NCBI RefSeq assembly: GCF_050624435.1
Contig: NW_027459214.1
Location: 1-64,000 of the forward strand
Length of the DNA: 64,000 bases
Source: Tenrec ecaudatus
Lineage: Eukaryota; Chordata; Mammalia; Afrosoricida; Tenrecidae
Reading direction: 5' to 3'
Below the pieces are notes generated by a model. The model had not been told where the DNA came from. It made no database searches and saw only the letters and a program-made list of their open reading frames with translations. Position 1 is the first letter of the stretch, and every line of letters starts with the position of its first letter. Position numbers and translations under genes: made by a program. Shown here piece after piece: positions 43,441 to 54,342 of the stretch.

Positions 43441-44046
43441 ACTTCCTAGAGAATGTGTTTAAAGTCCAATTTACACAAAAGCAGAAGAAGAGACTGATGC
43501 GAGGGGTTTCACACACACACATGTTCATATATGACTCCCATTGCAGCGACAAAGTGTAGGACTCTTCCAGGAGACACTCTTCATTGGAGTTAAATTGCTC
43601 CCCCCAACCCCCTGAGCTCTCTCTCTCTCTCTTTTTTTTCTTTCTTTCTGAGAGCAATTGCCCTTGGAAGGGATTAGCTGTTATCACTCTCTAACACCTT
43701 AGTGTGAACTTATTTATTGGCTCCTTTTCCTGCCTAGATAGGAGGGGCCTCCAGGGCTGCTAAAAGCCAGAAAAATCCCAAAAAAGGCAGCAGCAAGAGA
43801 GGCAGGGGACAATTGGCGCCAGTGTTTCTCATTTGAGTAGGGGGGGGGCATTTGTTAAAGATGCAGATTACACACGCATACAGCACACACACACTTCCCT
43901 GCCGCCCCACCCAATATGGCCCTACTAAATAAGGATCCTACCCCACCATCTGTCCGGGAGCCCCTGAACTGGCCCTCCCATGAAACAAGCCAGGGCCATT
44001 GAAAGTGACTCTTTAGGCAAAAGACCAGTTACTTAGGTTTTCCAAA

Positions 44047-44168
44047 CCACGATAAAGCCCATTTGTTAAGCACTTGCATATTAACCAAAAGGTTGATGCT
44101 TCAAACCCACCCACAGGTTCCTAGGAAAGCAGGCCTGGTGATCTGTTTCTGAAAGGGCACAGTCTTGA
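44047..44168 (+). mobile_element. AfroSINE variant, truncated
   Basis: TTGTTAAGCACTTGCATATTAACC, GGTTGATGCTTCAAACCC, and GCAGGCCTGGTGATCTG. The 3' half was replaced by the next SINE. Confidence 0.65.
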
Positions 44169-44169
44169 A

Positions 44170-44350
44170 AAGGATCCCTGGTAACATATTGTCCTGCTAG
44201 CCATAAGGTCAGCAGTTCAATACTACCAGCTGCTCTGAGAGAGAAAGCTGAAGCTTTCTACTGTACAGATGTATAGTCTCAGAAACCTACCAGGGCAAGT
44301 ATACTCTGCTGCCATGAGTCAGAATTGACTCAATGGCAGCAAGTGAGTGG
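44170..44350 (+). mobile_element. AfroSINE
   Basis: GGATCCCTGGTAACATATTG, ATAAGGTCAGCAGTTCAATAC, TAGTCTCAGAAACCTACC, and AATTGACTCAATGGCAGC. Confidence 0.8.
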
Positions 44351-44605
44351 ATGGGCAGGGATTGATTGGGCACCAACTAACACTAAGAGCAACTATTTTG
44401 GGTGGCAGTGACATTCTTCTGCTTTATCTAGAATCTGAACTCTCAGCGTCATTAACAATGGAGGCAACAGACAAATAATTATAACCTACAGAAGGGTAAA
44501 GAAAAGCTAAAGAAGTTACTTCTGTTTGGGGTTTAGTTGTGTGCTTTTTTTAGCAGAAAATATGAACTATGAAGGAGCAGGGACTTGCTGGACTTAAATA
44601 TGAAC

Positions 44606-45110
44606 TGTAAGATCTCTCTCCGGGCTAGAGTTACATCTCAGTTCTTGGCTCTGCATGAGAAAGAATTCACGCCAAAGCCTGGCTCGTGATCCAAGTGAGT
44701 TTAATGAAAGTTAAAAGAAGTTTCAGGTTTTACGCGCCACCCCTAGGATTGCTCCCCACCATGCAGCCTGGCAGAGACTGCTCGAGGTCATGCAAAGATC
44801 TCTCTCCTAAGTTTTCCTCCAAAAAAAGACCTGTCTCATGTTCTTTCTCAAGTTCTCTCCCCAGTTCCTGTCCCCAGTTTTTCCTTTCTCCCCCTCGCTC
44901 CTGCCTTTTCAAGGATTCCCGGGGGGAGGCATGGTGAATGACCCCAGGTCGATCCCATTGGCTGAATTGCAATCACCTGGCCCAGGTGGGCTGATCCAGG
45001 TTTAACGCCCATCCGTACCCACCAGCGGGAAAACCTAGGCTTTTGTTCTATGCTTGGTTCTCCTGGGCATGCGTCAATGGACATCTCATTCCTGCCTATC
45101 TGGCTAATAA
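44606..45110 (-). mobile_element. Solo LTR, class I ERV type (copy 2 of 6)
   Basis: Minus-strand features: U3 promoter-like CTTGAAAAGGCAGGAGC (about 44910), an ATTAAA polyadenylation box (about 44700), U5 GGCGTGAATTCTTTCTC (about 44660), and the terminus GAGAGATCTTACA ending at 44606. Together with the 35044 copy it is the longest of the set. The U3 end is approximate. No internal sequence adjoins. Confidence 0.75.
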
Positions 45111-45129
45111 AACCTATTTTTCAACCCCA

Positions 45130-46440
45130 AGTCTTTCTTGCCAAAAAATAATGTCCCATAATAGGAATGGCATGAGCAGGGCTTCTGCGTTGGATCAGAT
45201 CAAGAAGATAGCTTTCATGCCCTGTACTAAGATCACAAAAGAATGTAATCCAGTGCCTTGTAGACAGTCTCATGTACACAAAAGTTTTTCTAAGAGTCTC
45301 CAGAAGGCTGTGCTACAGCCTAAATAGGCTGAATTGCAACATAAAACAGAGAGGGACCCATTTCAAAGAGATGTGGGGACATGGCTTTCATAAAATTGAA
45401 TGCATCATGTAATCCAGTGCAAGGGAAACCCAGTAACTTTGGGAAGGAACTGCATTGGCTTGGACTAAAGAGCCAGAGATAGTGCTACATAAAAAGAAAG
45501 AAGATGATTGATAAAGCAACCCAGACATTATTGTGGAAAAGGAAAAGGGACTTAGAAGACAATCAAAAGCTACAAGGAACCTCTCTTAGGGAGAAGTCTT
45601 GTGGTTTCAACTTGTGTGCTCTGGGGGATATTTGGCAGTCACGTATTAAATTATGCATTCAATTTAATCCCTTTAAGGGATTTTGTCACTGGGCCTACAG
45701 CCCAACTATCCTGACAAAAAAATCTATCTTGAAAATCACCCTGCTGTGAGGAAGCTAAAGGCAAGCACATGATACGATCACATGGAGGGAAATTGGGGAG
45801 CCAATGCAACAGCAAGAACCCAGGCCCTAGACCTATGACCCAAAGCAAACCCATCTTGCCAGGTCTCGCTGCTTGAGCTGGTTTGGCCAATGCCACGTGG
45901 AGTGGAGATGTGCTGCCCCAGCCAAACCTTCCTCAAATTACAAAATTATGAGCAAATAATACACTGAGTGGGATTGAAAGTCACTATGCAGCAATAGGTA
46001 AGTAAAACATATGGGCCTACCATTACCTATCTGTAAAGAGTCTTTGGCAATGGTTTATGGAAGACGCAGGCCCTGATTACCTCCCATAACATGTATTCTT
46101 TATCATAGCCACGGACACTCATGGAAACATTAAAGTTGTGCTTGAGAGAGGAAAAGGTGAGTTAAGAACTGAGAAAGATGGTCATGTGGCCTGGATATTG
46201 CTCAAACACTCCATTCTCCTTGGTCTCTTGGAAGAAGGAGAGGGATGAAAACCCAAAGCTGTAAACATTGTGTGGATTAGAAACGTGTTAAGTTTGGTGT
46301 GAGGGCTGAAGGCCCAGGTTGGTAAAATTATTTCTGTGGGATTTTCTAGAACCAGAGCTGCTCTGAGGCCCACACTGGAGAGAATGCCATTGTCATTACC
46401 CTTGTATGCTTTATTTTGGCTGAGTCCCTCCACCACCATG
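45130..46440. other. Unassigned DNA
   Basis: No recognised gene. Two phrases recur about 170 bp apart (AATGTAATCCAGTGCC near 45243 and CATGTAATCCAGTGCA near 45406), suggesting an old local duplication or an unrecognised repeat. Confidence 0.35.
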
Positions 46441-46479
46441 TGTCAGGGCTTACTCAGTGCCCCTTCTCAGCCCTGATAC

Positions 46480-46610
46480 ACGGTGTTGCCAAAAGGGCTC
46501 AGAGATGTTAAGCAATATGATCAAGGTCATGAGGCTTAAGGTCAGGTACAGAGCCAGACACTGAAATGCAAGAAGACTGACTCCTATGCCCAGACCTGGG
46601 ACAAATCTCT
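46480..46610 (-). mobile_element. MIR fragment
   Basis: TTAAGCAATATGATCAAGGTC, GGTCAGGTACAGAGCCAGAC and CTCCTATGCCCAG fit reversed MIR, strongly decayed. Confidence 0.5.
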
Positions 46611-46647
46611 CTGACAGAGCTGGGTAGATGCCCCTAAACATCTGTCT

Positions 46648-46682
46648 TGTGTGTGTGTATTTGTGTGTGTGTGTGTGTGTGT
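46648..46682. repeat. (TG)n microsatellite
   Basis: TG run of about 35 bp with a short interruption. Confidence 0.9.
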
Positions 46683-46967
46683 ATCCACATATATATGTTT
46701 GGTTTATTTGTCATCAACATAATTAGAGTATTTCTATCCAATTAAAAAATGAATTAAGCCAAGGTTGGTGGTTTACAATTTACACAAGTGCCTTTATGAA
46801 CTATCATGGTTTACTTTCTTTCATTGGGAGGCAGCTCCAAGCTTCAGACCTCTTCACTCCCCAGGTGAGGTGCTACATTCAGACCAGAGTCAGAGGAAAG
46901 GATTGACCAGAAAGAGTCAGTTCACTGAATGAGGTTCCTTTTAAAAGGAAGCCAAAATTGCCCTCTA

Positions 46968-47182
46968 AACTCATGGCCATCAAGTCAATACTAGCTCATA
47001 CTGAGGGACCCTGTTGAACAGGATCCTATGGTACAGGGTAGCTCTGTCCCTGTGACTCTCCAAGACTAACTCCATGGAAGCAGAAAGCACCAGGTTTCTG
47101 CCACAGGGCTGATGGTGGTATCAAATGACTGGCCTTTATGATGTCAGCTCAACTTGTAACTACTATGCCAAAAGGGCACTTA
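46968..47182 (-). mobile_element. AfroSINE
   Basis: TGGCCATCAAGTCAATACTAGC, GTACAGGGTAGCTCTGTCCC, GACTCTCCAAGACTAAC, and AACTACTATGCCAAAAGGGC. It has an internal duplication near 47000-47035 (a second CTGAGGGACC/GGATCC piece). Confidence 0.75.
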
Positions 47183-47240
47183 GTCAATCTAACAGGTCTG
47201 GCAAAATGTAGAGCCAGACATTATATACTGAAAAGGGCTC

Positions 47241-47259
47241 ACCACCACCACCACCACCA
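47241..47259. repeat. (CCA)n repeat
   Basis: Six CCA units, giving a poly-His artefact in one frame. Confidence 0.9.
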
Positions 47260-47287
47260 AAGGCTGGCTTTCTGGTGGGGTCTTCTG

Positions 47288-47392
47288 AAGGGTAAGGGTA
47301 AGGGTAAGGGTAAGGGTAAGGGTAAGGGTAAGGGTAAGGGTAAGGGTTAGGGTTAGGGTTAGGGTTAGGGTTAGGGTTAGGGTTAGGGTTAG
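47288..47392 (+). repeat. Interstitial telomeric repeat in two blocks
   Basis: Nine complete TAAGGG units (from 47293, after a partial AAGGG) switch at 47347 to seven complete TTAGGG units plus a partial TTAG. The arrays are perfect, with no substitutions in 105 bp. TTAGGG is the vertebrate telomere unit, while TAAGGG differs from it by one base. The G-rich strand is the plus strand. Open frames through it (KGKGKG, PNPNPN, PYPYPY) are artefacts of the repeat. Confidence 0.97.
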
Positions 47393-47859
47393 ATAAAATT
47401 GATGTGTGACTTGATAGGGCCACTAGTAAGCCAGCATATATAAATGACTTACTCTCTCCCCCAACAGAATGGGTTCTTTTCTCCAAGATTTCACGAAACA
47501 TGGCATGACCAGGAAAGACAACCGGTCCAAATTCCTAAAGCCACCAAAGTGGAGGCCGTCCCTCTCCTCCCCTCCCCATCCCCGTCCTCTTTATCCCACT
47601 TTGCAGGACGACTCAGGAGCGGGAGAGCTGGCTTAAGACCCATTTTGACCGCTGCCTGCCTATCAGTTCATGTGGGCAAAAGGAAGAGAAATACCACTTC
47701 TTTTAAAGTCACCCCCCAACACGTGCACTAGGGCTGGCATGTCCTCTCCACCCCCCAAGAAGGATCACTGGTCAGCAGCATTCTCTGCTTAAGGCAAGCA
47801 GCCCAAACACCTGGGGAAACCCCAAGAGTCCCTCCTTGGGTCTATGTCCCAATTTTTTC

Positions 47860-48502
47860 CCCAGGATTGCATAATTGGAATAAACAAACCCCCCTGTCTG
47901 AGAAACCACAAGGTCTGATTTCTTTGCTAGACTAGCTTTTCCACATGCAGCAGCCCACCTCAGACAAGTGCCAGCCACTTCTGCAGGTGCTGTTCACAGC
48001 AGAGGAAGGGGAGCCCTTCCAGAGAGAGGCCCAGAAAGCAGTCAATAGAACTGATGGTCAGCCAGCGGGCACTCCCCAGTGGAGAGAAACTCTTTTTACC
48101 ACTCCACGAATAATGTGGGACCCAAACTCCCAGTAAGGCCCCGAGGGCTTAGCCAGGTATCACCAGTCTCTCTTGCAGGGCCTCCGCGGGACAACTAGGA
48201 AACCTATGCATTTATCTAAGGTCAGTGAGAATTTTCAGGCGCCTACAAGCGAATGTCTGTCTGCCTGCCTGCCTGCCTTTTTAGAGTGGCTGATGGAAGC
48301 CTGCGTTCTTTGTACCCCCAATGACCCAGAGGCCCCCGAAAACAAGAGGGAAATAAGTATTGCCTTTATTACTCAGCCCGCCTCAGACATGAAAAAGAAA
48401 TGGGAAGCATTTGAAGGGAACAATCTTCGTGATTTGGTAGAAGTGTCTTATTGGGTGTATCACAACACGGATGACCCTACCACGACAGAGACAAAGAAAT
48501 AG
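47860..48502 (+). pseudogene. ERV gag fragment, capsid region (gammaretrovirus-like, copy A)
   Basis: The sequence reads as the capsid part of a class I (gamma-like) retroviral gag, which forms the core shell in a virus. Frame 47945-48136 has LLQVLFTAEE and EAQKAV, the middle of capsid. Frame 48173-48502 continues with a FLEWLMEA block, NDPEAPENKRE and the C-terminal FEGNNLRDLVEVSYWVYHN. The two halves are in different frames, with a stop between. The matrix region and a start codon are not recognisable upstream, where the telomeric repeat lies. It is an old remnant with no function to infer. Its nucleocapsid and protease follow at 48580. Confidence 0.8.
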
Positions 48503-48579
48503 CTAAAATACTAGGAATTGCCATGAGACACAACAGAGACTCAGAAAAAGAGATCATGGCCCACTCATGGAGAGACTGA

Positions 48580-48960
48580 CCTGTGGCACCGCCAAGCCCT
48601 GAGGAAGGAAGGATCCAGGTGCCTACTACAGAAGAGACAGACATTGGAAAAAACATTGCATTGAAAACTCCAGGAGAGACGGACAAACCTCCACTAGAGA
48701 GGACGGGCCTCGTCCTCGCCTAGAAAAACCCAAGTGAGAGACAATAACGCTTGAGGAAGCTGAAGGAATGTCTCAGGGCTCTGTTTCACTGGCCCCCAGG
48801 TTCTCGTGCTAACTGTCCAAGTTGGGGGCCAGCCAGGAAATATCTTGGAGGACTCAGGGGCCATCTTCTCAGGTTCAAAAAAGAGAACGGACACATGGTC
48901 AAAGGAAAGATTGGAATTACTGTCAGCCTATGATTGCTTCCAAAGTATTCACACCAGAAG
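48580..48960 (+). pseudogene. ERV nucleocapsid-protease fragment (copy A)
   Basis: At about 48617-48665 one frame gives a zinc-knuckle remnant (RHWKKHC), in which the first cysteines are lost. It is followed by a basic, arginine- and proline-rich tail. At 48806-48900 another frame gives an aspartic protease N-terminus with VGGQPGNILEDSGAIFS. The catalytic aspartate is present in a DSG triad at about 48851. Frameshifts separate these parts, and the protease C-terminus is not found. The block is about 80 percent alike by eye to 55030-55330, so the two are paralogous insertions of one family. Confidence 0.75.
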
Positions 48961-49540
48961 GTTTGCATGGAGATTGGGGGGCTTCCCAAGCCATCAAGGT
49001 AAAAAATGTCTCTCTGCCCTATGTCCCAGTTAGCCACATGGTTTTCATGGCACTGGCTCCCGGCTCGGCTGTTGAGCCAGTGAAACTCTTTTAGCAGGAG
49101 TTGAAGTGGCCATCAGTGGAAGGACAAAACCTCCACAGTGGGCTTCCCGTTTCAATACAAAGCCACCTATATCACCTCTTGGACATTATCATTGTCCTGG
49201 ACTCTGAATCGCCACCCCAGATCTAGAATGCGCCTGACATGTCCACATGGTTTGAATCAGGTTCGGGTTAACCCCTCTCGATCACTTAGTGACATGGGAC
49301 ACTAGACCCTGGAATACCTTTACTTTCCAGATGAGAAAACTCACTCAAAAAGACACAGGTACTGACCAACAGGAACACAACTGGTTAACAACAAAGCCAC
49401 ATTCCCAACCAGTGTCTGGAGCCAGAGCTCAGAGCCCCATATGCCTGTGCCCAGCTGAGCAGTCACCCTCTCCTGGACCCTCGAAAGATCTGAGCAGATC
49501 CTCCCCCACCAGGCCCCCCTCCCACGCCCAAATATGTTTT
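48960..49540. other. Unassigned, possibly decayed pol
   Basis: It follows the protease remnant, but no reverse transcriptase motif was recognised. The octamer-plus motif AGACCCTGG at 49304-49312 recurs at 51440-51448, so part of this stretch may already belong to the following L1. Confidence 0.35.
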
Positions 49541-51439
49541 TTCATAGGATGGCACTGAATCTGCAGCTCTGGGAGAGGGACATATCTGATGGAGAATACG
49601 GAGCAGACAAAGGGGGAGGAGGGGAGAGTGGAACACATCCTGGCCCACCAGGCTTTGAGGATGATGTTCCCACTCAGAGAAGACAGTCCACACAGAAGAC
49701 CACATGGCCAGCCCAAGATGAGACACGACGTCCCTCAAAGACCCATAGCCCTAGAAGGGACAACACTGGAGAGACAATGCAGGAACGGATCCCGCCACAC
49801 CGAGGCATAGCACTAAGGGGGTGCAGCAGAAGAGCAAGGAGGTGGAGCAACAAGGTGCCCAGGGAATACCAAAGGAGGACTTTGGGGGCAGGACTTGGTG
49901 CCCACACAGACTGGACTGGAACACACTGCTAAGGGCCAACAAACAGTCCGTGAACTAACTACGAGCTTTCCTTTCTTGAGAAGTTGTGTTTTCTTTGATG
50001 GTCATTGGATTTTGGCTGTTTTCTTTTTTTTGGTGCTTGCTTTCGCTCTGTCTTGTGTTTGTGCATGTTATTACCTCTACTGTATGTCTAAAAAGAGATG
50101 CTGGATGCACAATCTGCAGGAGAGAAAAAGGGGACCAACGCTTCGGGGGAGGGCCACGGGAAAGAGGGAGTTGGGGGGAAAGGGAGTGATGTCAAGAAAC
50201 CCAGAGACAAGGGAACAACAAGTGGATGCAAATCCGTGGTGAGGGCGATGTAGGAATCCTGGTAGGGCGTGATCAAGGGTGAAGGAACCAAGAGGATTTA
50301 CTGAAACCCAAATGAAGACTGAGCATGGCAGTGGGCACAAGAGGGAAATGAAAGGGAATAGCAGAGCGACCTAGGAAGCACGGGCCAGTTATAGAGGTCT
50401 AAAGAAAGGCACGCACAGATGTAAATATATTTATCTGTGAGCATGGGGAAATACACCTATGTCCATATCTTTATAGGTGTCCTATTAAGGTAGCAGATGG
50501 CCTTTGGGCCTCCACTCAAGGACTCTCTCATTTCAAGAATACCTTGTTCTATTACACTGGCATTCTATGATGCTCACCTTCCCGACACGTTCCCTGAAGT
50601 CTAAGCGGTTGCATAAGCAAATGTGGTCAAGAAAGCTGATGGTGCCCTATTATCAAAAGATATGGCGTCTGAGGTCTTAAATGCCTGAATGGTAAACAAG
50701 CGGCCATGTAGCTCAGAAACAACAGAGCCCACATGGAATAAGCATACCAGCCTGTGCGATCACGAGGTATCAAAGGGATCAGGCATCATCAGCACAAAAA
50801 AATCTCATTGCGAATGAGCAGGGAATGCTGGGTAGAGAGCCAAAGAGCATTTGCAGTACACTGGACATTCCCTTAAGTAAGGTCTTGGGGAAGATACAAG
50901 CCTACACAGGGTACTAGACAGCAACGGTGAAACACAACTAGCTCCTCAATGCTTCCTCTAGCTCCTCAATGCTTCTTCTCGCCTCATTTTCAAGATCCCA
51001 ATTATAACTTACAGTTCTGACTAGACCAGAGAATGTACACTGGGACAGGTAGGAACTAGAAACACAGGGAATTCAAGGAGGATGAGCCCTTTAGGACCAG
51101 TGTTATGAATGGGGATGCTGGGAGGATGGAGGGAGGTTAGGCTGGCACCAGGGAACCGATGACAAGGATCTACATAACCTCAAAAGAAAAGGGGGTGAAG
51201 GGGGACATCAGACAGTGCAAGTTATGACAAAATAATAATTAGTAAATGATGAAGGATTTATGAGGAGGGTAGTGAGAATCGGGGAGGGGGAATGAGGAGC
51301 TGAGGCCAAGCGCTTGGGTGGAGAGAAGATATTTTGAGAATAATGAGGGCAATGAATTTACAAATATGCCTTATATCAGTGATGTTTGCACGTATTGTGG
51401 TTATTGTTGTACGAGCCACTATAAAAGGAGAGAAAAAAA
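49540..51439 (+). mobile_element. Long L1 3' region, ATGAGCCCCTAATAAA family, older copy
   Basis: From about 50640 it is colinear with the copies at 20915 and 21951 (GTAAACAAGCGGCCATGTAGC, CCTGTGCGATCACGAGG, GAACCGATGACAAGGATC, ATGACAAAATAATAA) and ends TACGAGCCACTATAAAAGG plus A run. The stretch 49540-50640 is the upstream part of the same 3' UTR, not represented in the shorter copies. It contains no ORF2 motif. The frames at 49534-49932 (132 codons) and 49895-50242 have no known domain. The 5' limit may reach 49313, where AGACCCTGG matches the 3' flank. Confidence 0.65.
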
Positions 51440-51449
51440 AGACCCTGGC

Positions 51450-52130
51450 AGAGAGCTGATGCTAGGATGATCTCAGGCTGGATTAGCCCAGCAAAAGCAG
51501 GTGCTGCAGTCGCCTCACCCTGTGTCTATTCCTATGTGAGGCATGAAGCTTAGGGTCTACAGCCCCGGCAGCTGGACAGTGAGAGAGGCGGGGCTCTGAG
51601 GTCATTCCACAGGGGGAATGGCCCTCCGGTTCCTGCAGGGCCCACCCTCCTGGGTAGTCCTACTGTCTGGGGCACCTCTTTCACGGAGCCCACACCAGGG
51701 GAGCTCTTCAACTCATGGGGGATTGGCAGGAAGCCTCTGCTCATGCACACACACCACCACCTAGCTGGAGGACCTCGGTGAACAAAGCCTGAGGCAGACA
51801 ACAAGCCCACTAACTGATCCTGTGAGAGATATAATCAGGATCCAGAAACCGGCAACTGGGAGCAAGGGGCAGCACACCTGGGTCCCAGCCCCTCCCACTG
51901 CCCTCTGCAAGGGGTGACATTCCAAAGCACAGTGTTTTCCAAAAGCACTGTCAGGACTTTGGAATGGGCAGCTCATTTGTGGACATGGATACTATGTGAT
52001 CCAGACATACTACCTCCTCTGATCCTGTCAGCCGAGACTAAAAACCCTTCCAAGCAGAAAGCCATGCATCTGAACAGTATCCACCAGCCACTCATATACA
52101 CTCCTGCTGCCTCCAAAGAGCTTTCCTGGG
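51450..52130. other. Unassigned DNA
   Basis: Nothing recognisable was seen. The frames of 70-100 codons are not supported. Confidence 0.3.
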
Positions 52131-52131
52131 T

Positions 52132-52461
52132 TGGTCAGATCTCTCTGGGGACAAATATCCCTCGGTCCTTGGTTCTGCGTGAGAAAGAATTCACGCCAAA
52201 GCCTGGTTTGTGACCCAAGTGAGGTTTAGGAGAGTTATGGAGGTGTGGTGGGCAACCCTGGTCGATCCTAGTGGCTGAATTGAATATACTTGGCCTAGGT
52301 TGGTCGATGCAGGTGCAGCGCCCACACAGGTGGACCTGCCCTTCCTGGCCGGAAACCTGGACCTCTGAGCACGCACAGTGTGCCACTCCTTCCTGGGCCG
52401 TTAACTGGGCCCTCTGAGCATGTGTAATGGACACCCCAAGCCCTATGCTAACTTCCTAACA
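52132..52461 (-). mobile_element. ERV LTR, probably a 3' LTR (copy 3 of 6)
   Basis: The element is 330 bp with TG and CA ends on the minus strand (TGTTAGGAAGTTAGC at 52461, CAGAGAGATCTGACCA at 52132). The U5 block GGCGTGAATTCTTTCTC is intact. On its minus-strand upstream side (above 52461) lies retroviral sequence shared with the 56632 LTR: a GGGGTAATGG... segment at about 52497 and 57043. This suggests that both LTRs retain the end of an internal region and are 3' LTRs. Confidence 0.75.
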
Positions 52462-52849
52462 TTTCCACCCTGAAGAGATGTGGACCCAAATCTTTGGGGT
52501 AATGGGCGATGACATCTCTCGCTACTTCCTGCTGGAAAAAGGGGCGATGTGGGGCTTTGGGTCCACACCCTTCCTGCTCTGCTGGGAGGGGTTGTCCATT
52601 CAGCGCTAGGATGGATAAGGTTGAAGTGGTCCAGGAGATGGTGGTCCTGGAGCTGGCACACTTGGATTAGGGGCTTTGGTAACTTGAGAACTTCTGGAAA
52701 AACCAACAAACGCACAAAAGGGTGAATAGTTTAACTGAGACAAGGCTAGGATTGTGAGGTGGGAGTGCCCTTGAAAGTAGGTGAGTATCACAGGAAGTAA
52801 GTAAAAATCTTAGGATTATCAGGCGTGTGTGTTTGTTCATTCTAAGTAC

Positions 52850-53150
52850 CGGCACGGGGGTAAAAGCATTCACAATTTCCCCTAGGGGGGTCCAGGGTTT
52901 GGGCACTACTGGGTGCAGTGGGATCACCGCTTCACTTATGATCCTAAGGCATTGGCCCCTCTGATAAGAACCATCCTTCTTTTTAACCCTATAACGACTC
53001 ACTTTTAAATTTTGGGGCAAAAAAAAATTTGTTTTGATTCATTACTTTCATAGTTATCAATATATATACATTTATATACATTTCATTAAATGTTAGGGAA
53101 AGGTCATGCTCGGCGTTATAGGGTTAAATTGTAATATTGGGATGCTACAG
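52850..53150 (-). pseudogene. ERV reverse transcriptase N-terminal fragment, minus strand
   Basis: The minus-strand frame carries KKDGSYQ and SEAVIPLHPVVPKP, the fingers region of class I ERV reverse transcriptases (HERV-H/ERV-9-like sublineage by eye). The frame ends before the catalytic palm. A piggyBac-like miniature element (52987-53123) sits exactly in this coding region. Its length plus the duplicated TTAA is 141 bp, so the frame is kept across it. No functional enzyme is encoded. Confidence 0.65.
52983..53127. mobile_element. piggyBac-like MITE with TTAA duplication
   Basis: The element at 52987-53123 (137 bp) starts CCCTATAACGACTC and ends CTCGGCGTTATAGGG, giving a perfect 10-bp terminal inverted repeat. 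It is flanked by TTAA at 52983-52986 and 53124-53127. TTAA target choice and CCC/GGG termini are piggyBac hallmarks. The internal segment CTTTCATAGTTATCAATATA is shared with the 54347 element. It has no coding capacity. Confidence 0.88.
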
Positions 53151-53340
53151 GCGGATTCAACAGGGATCAAAAGTAGAGTAACTGCCTGTGTCATTTTTAA
53201 TTTTCTCGGGTTCCATTTTAGTAAAAGGCTTGTAAGTTACCCGCGGACCAAATGCCCCTGGTGCCTCTACTAGGGGTAGAATGTTCAGGGAGGGTTCAGG
53301 GCTGGGACAATAGTGACCTGAAGTCCAGGATCCCTTAGGG

Positions 53341-53560
53341 CAGGGGTCCTCAATTTGTTTACACAGGGGGCCAGTTCATTGTCTCTCCGACCGTTGGAGG
53401 GCCAGACTATGGTTTTCAAAAAACCTACGGACAAATTTCTATGCACACTGCACGAGTCGGCTGCTAAGCAGGACAGGCAGTGGCAGCAAAAACACCCCGA
53501 GGGTGGGATAAATGGCATTGCGCCATATGTGCCCCATGGACCACAGTTTGAGGACGCCTG
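53341..53560. mobile_element. hAT MITE with perfect 8-bp target duplication
   Basis: It begins CAGGGGTCCTCAATTTGTTT, and the reverse complement of its end is CAGGCGTCCTCAAACTGTGG. It is flanked on both sides by CCTTAGGG (53333-53340 and 53561-53568). Internally it has GGGGGCCAGTTCATTGTC and GGAGGGCCAGACTATGG. It is 220 bp, a non-autonomous Charlie/OposCharlie-like hAT derivative. The exact family name is not certain. A 78-codon frame across it is incidental. Confidence 0.9.
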
Positions 53561-53599
53561 CCTTAGGGGTTCCTGGGTGCACTGGGGATGAAGGTCTCC

Positions 53600-53790
53600 T
53601 ACTGCTCCTCGAGAGGAGAAATGCTCTAAGTTCTGGCATCTCCGCCCACTTTCCCGGCACTCTACCGAACTGTTCCCGGTGAATCACGGTTGGAAGGGAA
53701 AGCGTACCATTCTCTGCCCATCATTCTCCTTTCTCAAAACGATACTGTGGCCAAATAGAGTAGCAAAGTGAATCTATCAGCTTTTGTTTG
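53600..53790 (-). pseudogene. ERV gag matrix-like fragment, minus strand
   Basis: Minus-strand frames around 53740-53780 (QYRFEKGE) and 53620-53690 (FGRVPGKWAEMPELRAF) resemble the end of the matrix domain of class I ERV gag, where a GKW-x-E-x-P-x(3)-AF pattern is typical. Together with the reverse transcriptase piece at 52850 and the LTR at 52132, in the same orientation and order, it suggests one internally deleted provirus. It is strongly decayed. Confidence 0.5.
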
Positions 53791-53799
53791 CCCAGCCTC

Positions 53800-54342
53800 T
53801 CTGTATCAACTCTATCCCAATTGGACACGATTCATGCAAGGGGGCAGTTCCTGAGCATCAAGCTGCTAAGTCCCATCTAGAAAGCACAAAACAAGGAGGC
53901 GATTGACAGCTTGCTGCCTCCAGATCAATAACCCCCACTTGAGAGCGCACCCCTGGGTTGCCCTGAATCTCATGCCTCAGCCCAAGGGAAGAGGTCAAGG
54001 ACTAGTCGCCGAGGGCGACCATTAGGTCCTACCATTTTTCTGGACAACAGGCTAGGAGGACCACTGCTTGGGATGGCGCCAAGGCCCTCCAAGGTGCCTG
54101 CTGGCTGGGCTGATGCTCAAATCTCTGAAGGGAACCTTAAGGGAAATTGGAATTTCTGGCTGGAACATCATGGCAGAGGAGCTGTGTATTAAGTAAGAGC
54201 TGTCCCCAAAAGTGCCTGAAGCAGCATCGCTGAAAGCCTAAAGGTAACAGTGACCCCGCCTAGGCTTCCGAACGCCATTGGCCTAAGCCTGGGCCACGGA
54301 AAACCAGCCTGTAAGAAGGAACAAACCAAATCTGGAAGAACA
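53800..54342. other. Unassigned, possibly 5' leader/gag of the minus-strand ERV
   Basis: It lies upstream of the matrix-like piece in minus-strand order. No further retroviral motif was recognised. Confidence 0.3.

Noticed and set aside
47138-47501. Frames with poly-His, KGKGKG and PNPNPN
   Set aside because: Translations of (CCA)n and telomeric repeats.
49534-50242. Frames of 132 and 115 codons, one with a hydrophobic segment that could look like an env membrane anchor
   Set aside because: They precede and merge into an L1 3' UTR and show no retroviral env motif or matching neighbour in frame.
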